DNA from: Druceiella hillmani
Taxonomy: Eukaryota > Arthropoda > Insecta > Lepidoptera > Hepialidae
Length of the DNA: 64,000 nt
Reading direction: 5' to 3'
Assembly: GCA_039881145.1 (NCBI GenBank)
Contig: JAYKKI010000027.1
Coordinates: 18,611,001-18,675,000, forward strand
Shown here in pieces: positions 59,651 through 64,000 of this stretch (position 1 is its first letter; the number at the start of each line of letters is the position of its first letter). A model generated the notes under the pieces. That model had not been told where the DNA came from. It made no database searches and was given only the letters and a program-made list of their open reading frames with translations. The translations under genes were made by a program, and so were the position numbers.

Positions 59651-60501
59651 CGACGCGCCGCAAATTCTAGGTGACGATTATGTTACATCCATAAATTGTG
59701 TTTAATATTAGTAATATTTCGAAATATCATTTAATAGGGTTAAAAAAGGCTGCAAAATGTATTAAATAAGTAAAGACGAAGCTTTGCGATTAGGAAATGT
59801 ACTATAATTAAAATGTAATTAATTGGAAGGGTCAACTTAACTGAAATAACTTCAGTCGTTGGTAGTGCTCATTATAGTTTCTAATCATCTGTTATTCAAA
59901 GGGACTTACTTGTTTGCTTAACTAAATATTTAATAATAATTTAAAATATAATAAATTAAATAGTTATTTCATTTATTCCTTTTAATTGTATATTTGCTTG
60001 TTCAATTTAGGCGAATATAAGAATTTTACTAACGCATATTTACAAAAAGTTACATTAAAAGAGAATACTTTTTAACAGTTAATATACCATATATGATAAA
60101 GCATCATGATAATAAATTTATTCACAATATTTACTCATTTACTTATCACATATTTATCGATATAGAATAAGTTATAAATTTTTAATGACAAACGATAAGT
60201 AAAAATATAATAAAAAAAATATTAATCGATTACAACTCGAAAAAAATTCTGATTGGGAGAGATAGTGCTATATTATTTTATTTTTACCCTCGGTTAGAGA
60301 TAATACAAAAATTACATTAGTTTCGTAATCTTCGAATATCTGTTATAGGTCAACAACTAACGAGATTTAAAATAGATTCATTTTTTTATAACAAGTATAT
60401 CTAATACTTGAATATATTTACAACATAAACATATCATGCAATATTAAATAATAGCAATAGAAATACATGAATAACGCCTTATATGAACTATATATATATA
60501 T

Positions 60502-60579
<78 letters not shown>

Positions 60580-61310
60580 ACTCGACACTAATCATTTTAA
60601 GTTGCGCTTTTTGAAAAACAATATTTTCATTCGCACGTATATAACATAGATGCAAATAAAGCAATATTATTTATAAATATTTTAGAATATTTTCTTATTT
60701 ATAACTACTAACGGCTTAGGATACGTGCTGGAAAGATCTAAAACAAATTATACCTCAACTCAACGATAGGAAAAAATGGTAGTCCGAGAAACACAAGAAT
60801 GTAAATGATGTTCCAGAGTTTCATTGAAACTATTTTAAATTGTTCGTCTATTCAACACTAAACCAAAATTCCTATGTTTAATTAAGAAGAATATTTTCTT
60901 CTCATTCATCTTATATTCCTCACACAATTGCATTAAAACAATCCCAATGTTATATTGAAGCAACCATCAGTATTTTTATGATTTTCTACTTCGATTAAGA
61001 AAGCTAGCGAATATTAGAGCCAGCTTTTTCAAAAGCTCAGATTCAATGCTACGAATTGGAATTTTAGAAGTTAGTATTTGCAATTCACATAAAGCATTAA
61101 TTATACTGTGTCTAATTAATCTTTGATAATAAAGTTTAATTACAAATATTATTTTACGAATAAATAATTTTGTTACGAATCATTTTCCTAACTAAATGAG
61201 AGGGTGATAATCCAAATCAGTAGATATAGTCTTCGCGGATATCTGTGTACAAGTACAGGATATACTCATATAGAAACTAACACAATAAGCAAGAAGAGTA
61301 CGATATACAT
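59651..61310. other. AT-rich DNA, nothing recognised
   Basis: Apart from the TA microsatellite at 60.5 kb, no feature is supported. Confidence 0.5.
60489..60574. repeat. (TA)n microsatellite
   Basis: About 43 TA units with one GA interruption. Confidence 0.95.
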
Positions 61311-61314
61311 CCAA

Positions 61315-61490
61315 GGGCTACGCGATCGATACCCTGTAAGGTAATTGTATTAACATCTCTCTCCGCCCACTAATTCATTCGAGGCTTTCCTCAGTCGCCC
61401 TCGCCTTTACCTAACTGTAAAGGTAATTGTCTTCTAGAGAAACGGCTAAGTGAGGGCAGGGTTCGAGCAATATAGTATAGGGATGGGAAA
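61315..61490. other. GC-richer patch, unrecognised
   Basis: GGGCTACGCGATCGATACCC, CTCTCTCCGCCCACTAATTC, CAGTCGCCCTCGCCTTTACC and GGCAGGGTTCGAGCAATATA. A small hairpin CCTTTAC/GTAAAGG lies at 61.41 kb. No copy elsewhere and no open frame. Confidence 0.35.
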
Positions 61491-61949
61491 ATATATTGAA
61501 ATTGTATATGATAATGTAATTTTCTTTTAGTGAATATGGGAGTTTCGTTCGAAAAATCTATAAAATTTGAATTTACGTTTCGCTAAGTCGATGATTGAAG
61601 TCCCAATGTAATTACACTTCTTTGAATATATCTGTATTAGGACATGTTAGTTTTTTTAAATATTAAAATAACGATATTTTGTAAATTATTTCAATTTAAA
61701 TTTATTAAAAAAAATTAGAGGGTCCGTTGAAAGACTCTACGGACACAGTACTAGATGTCTCAGTTCCGTATGAATTAAAGTGAGCATTTAAATAATAAAA
61801 AAAAACGCTTCCAAAAGTATATTTCACCTGTGAACTTGTAAAATCAAAATATTTTATGTGTTGGACAAATGAAAATAATATACCAAAATACAAGTCGAAA
61901 ACCGAATTCAGAAAAAACGTAATGATAGTTCCTTAATGGCTCAATAATA

Positions 61950-62115
61950 TTGAATATATTTGGCGTTAATTTTGTAGAAATTCATTATTCACAAATAAAT
62001 GAAACTACGTGATGTAGTATTATTTCTACTTTCTTTAATTTCTTTAACCACGACCTAGGTTTCGTTGTATTACATCTTCAAGTGGGATATTAGCAAAGAT
62101 TTTTGCTAATATCTT
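61950..62115 (-). repeat. Hammerhead-bearing repeat, copy at 62 kb
   Basis: GAATATATTTGGCGTTAATT start, then AAATGAAACTACGTGATGTA and CTACTTTCTTTAATTTC. Minus-strand core at 62,048-62,085: CCAC, TTGAAGA (first core C to T), shortened stem TGTAATACAAC, GAAA, CCTAGG, TC, GTGG. A 12-bp-arm hairpin (GATATTAGCAAA and its complement) lies at 62,086-62,113. Confidence 0.62.
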
Positions 62116-62515
62116 ATGCTATCTATCTATATATTATTTATGTCACATTATGTAAATTTTTATATTTTTTCATTATTGTAGATTAAAAAGTTGTCTATAC
62201 GTTAATTTAAACTATGATTAATTTTAATCATAAAGGAAAATGTGTCCATCGCTTTAGGCCTGATTGAGTAAAGAAAAATTTAAAATGCCATGAATTATAG
62301 ATTATGTGTTATTCCGTCACATGAACTACTTGTGAAATACAATTAATTCCAATCTGTTGCTTAGGTGTAAATTTATTAGGTTACTCGCAATAAAAACACT
62401 TAGATATGCATGTCATAAATAAGGATGTTTAGTTAATATTCTACCATATAATCAGTCAACATTTAATACATGTTACATTTTTGTTTGTAAAAATCTACCT
62501 TAAAATATTTTCGCC
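62116..62515. other. AT-rich DNA, nothing recognised
   Basis: No supported feature. Confidence 0.5.
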
Positions 62516-62519
62516 TAAT

Positions 62520-62729
62520 CCCAAAAAAGGAAAGTATTCAAACAACGTGCTCCATAAATACAGACAGGTGTTCGTGAAAGCCATTCATAAGGCGTTAGTG
62601 CTATCAAGAACTGGTGTTGGACCCGGAAAGAGGGTCCTGAGAAGATTGATGACATCGAAGGGTGAAATACCCTTACGGGCTGTTATGACTCGAATCGGAT
62701 GCCGCGAAATTGGTCTGCGACCGGTTTGA
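62520..62729 (+). other. Coding-like GC-richer fragment, unrecognised
   Basis: The frame 62,481-62,729 turns from AT-rich to balanced composition at about 62,520 and then reads KYSNNVLHKYRQVFVKAIHK, ALVLSRTGVGPGKRV and LRRLMTSKGEIPLRAVMTRI up to a TGA. The minus strand is also open (62,585-62,875). The basic, protein-like composition and local GC rise suggest a fragment of a coding sequence, from a transposon or a host exon. I do not recognise it. Confidence 0.4.
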
Positions 62730-63240
62730 ATTAAGATCTCTGCACTTAAAATGAGAAAAGTCGGTAAGCTTTTAAGGTAAAAAAAGGAAGGAAATCTACT
62801 AATGCATTTAAAAGCTAGTGGTTGTGTTGTGACAAAATTGACAAAAATATTTATTATAAAAATTTTATAAATCAAAATATAAAAAATATATCCTTAAGCG
62901 GAGATTTCACTTTCAAATAGAAAAAAAATTTCCTTTCCGTGAATTTATTCTCTCTTGTTTGTGACGCTATTTTCTGTTGCTGTACCAAAATTCCATATTA
63001 TACACTATATAGAGAAATATAAAAAAAGAATATACATATTATGATAATTTTAACGCCCTAATGGGTTCAACACTTTTCTATTAGCTTTACTTGTGTAAAT
63101 AAACAAGTCGAGTTAGTCGATTTTCACACAATTCTTATTTTCGTACCGATTGGGAAGTTTGTAAATTTAAACAAGAAATTCTGATAACAATACAGTAATA
63201 TGGTAGCATCGAGTGATATTGCAATGAAAGAAGGAGGCTG
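62730..63240. other. AT-rich DNA, nothing recognised
   Basis: No supported feature. Confidence 0.5.
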
Positions 63241-63245
63241 TTATA

Positions 63246-63545
63246 GGATCTTCTAAAGCCTAACATGACAAACAAAGCTATCGAATGTGGGCTCTTTCGA
63301 TTCATCAAGAGTTATTTCATAACCGAAACGATTTGATGATGTAGAAAAGAGATAGTCATGGGAACTTGTCGATGGCTAACGGTAAACCCATTGAATTTGG
63401 GGCTCGTTTGACTTGCCTCGATGAGTCCTTTTCTTACATATGTTGGAGAAGGAAGGTGGTCACGGGAACTTCTCGAAGATTAACGGTAAACCCATCGAGT
63501 TTATTCTCGTTTGATTTATCTCGATGGGTCCATTATTAAGAACAG
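63246..63545. repeat. Degenerate 104-110-bp tandem repeat, three copies
   Basis: Copies begin near 63,246, 63,355 and 63,459. The second and third share GTCA(T/C)GGGAACTT, GGTAAACCCAT(T/C)GA, CTCGTTTGA and CTCGATG(A/G)GTCC. The first is more diverged (CTAACATGACAAACAAAGCT, TCGAATGTGGGCTCTTTCGA). GC-richer than its flanks. Confidence 0.85.
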
Positions 63546-63839
63546 CGCGTTTCTTAATTTTTTTTAATATTCATTTGACATTATATCACTAATAACAACT
63601 TCGATAAAAAAGATTAAACTAAGTTTCAAGATAGTTATAACGATTTGCATCTTATCTTTTAATACGAATCTTTAAATACGGGTTGTAGGTAAAGAGACAT
63701 TGGTAAATATATTATTTTATTAAATATTTATTCTAGGTAAATTATGAAAACCAATTGAAATATACTTATTAGCATATTTGTTACCTGCTAACTCTGCAAC
63801 TAACTAATAAACCACACTGTGAAAACAGTACTCATGATT

Positions 63840-64000
63840 ATTTACTTTAGTTTTTATGGTTCTGTATTTCAAAAAGAAAAAAGGAACACTTAAAGAATCA
63901 CATCATTGCCCGCCTATCCGTCTGTCTATGGATCAATGGCCTTTTTCACAGGAACACGTGGAGGTATCAAATGGAAATTAATATCAAATGTTTAGATCTA
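63840..64000 (+). repeat. Dispersed repeat family N, 5' part, cut by the window end
   Basis: GGTTCTGTATTTCAAAAAGA, CCGTCTGTCTATGGATCAAT and CAGGAACACGTGGAGGTATC. The last resembles the common insect repeat wording in which GGGTTCCGTACC, runs of GTCTGTC and GAACGCGTGGAGGTATCA follow one another (from memory). Confidence 0.65.

Overview
The window is eukaryotic nuclear DNA, most likely from an insect. It is strongly AT-rich by eye, has at least nine long (TA)n microsatellites, a decayed mariner transposase, two decayed Jockey-superfamily LINEs, and a dispersed family ending in a GTACGGAACCC/GCGAGTTC motif that resembles repeats I associate with lepidopteran and other insect genomes (from memory, not searched). 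No intact host gene is visible. Every recognisable protein-coding sequence is a broken transposable-element gene. The other open frames are short and mostly lie in AT-rich or microsatellite DNA.

Layout. From 1.7 to 34 kb the window holds three diverged, collinear copies of one locus: A about 2.1-10.0 kb, B about 11.3-20.0 kb, C about 23.1-34.1 kb. Each copy starts with a GC-richer island here called M1 and ends with another called M4. M1 and M4 look like inverted copies of each other, so each unit is bounded by inverted repeats. Between them lie further blocks shared by two or three copies (M2 in A and B; M3 in A, B and C). The M1 and M4 islands of A and C look closer to each other than either does to the central copy B. 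A lone partial M4 sits at 50.1 kb. I recognise no gene inside the units.

Insertions. Unit A carries mariner remains (4.2-4.9 kb). Unit C is split just inside M1 by a 4.4-kb Jockey-clade LINE (23.3-27.7 kb) with 7-bp target-site duplications; A and B supply the empty site. A second, 5'-truncated LINE lies on the minus strand at 36.4-38.6 kb. A 393-bp inverted-repeat element with TA target duplication is at 44.8 kb.

Right half (40-64 kb). This holds dispersed repeats, hairpins and unexplained GC-richer patches. A repeat family seen at 14.4, 45.7 (as a head-to-head pair), 58.3 and 62.0 kb carries, on the strand read, a motif set matching a hammerhead ribozyme; every copy here is damaged, but the four-copy consensus is complete. 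A roughly 240-bp GC-richer element is duplicated at 47.0 and 59.4 kb. Several near-perfect hairpins (43.7, 41.4, 47.7, 49.2, 56.6 kb and a larger one at 34.2-34.5 kb) look like short inverted duplications; in three of them a related copy elsewhere shows which arm is ancestral.

All alignments and similarity statements were made by eye. No database or folding program was used.
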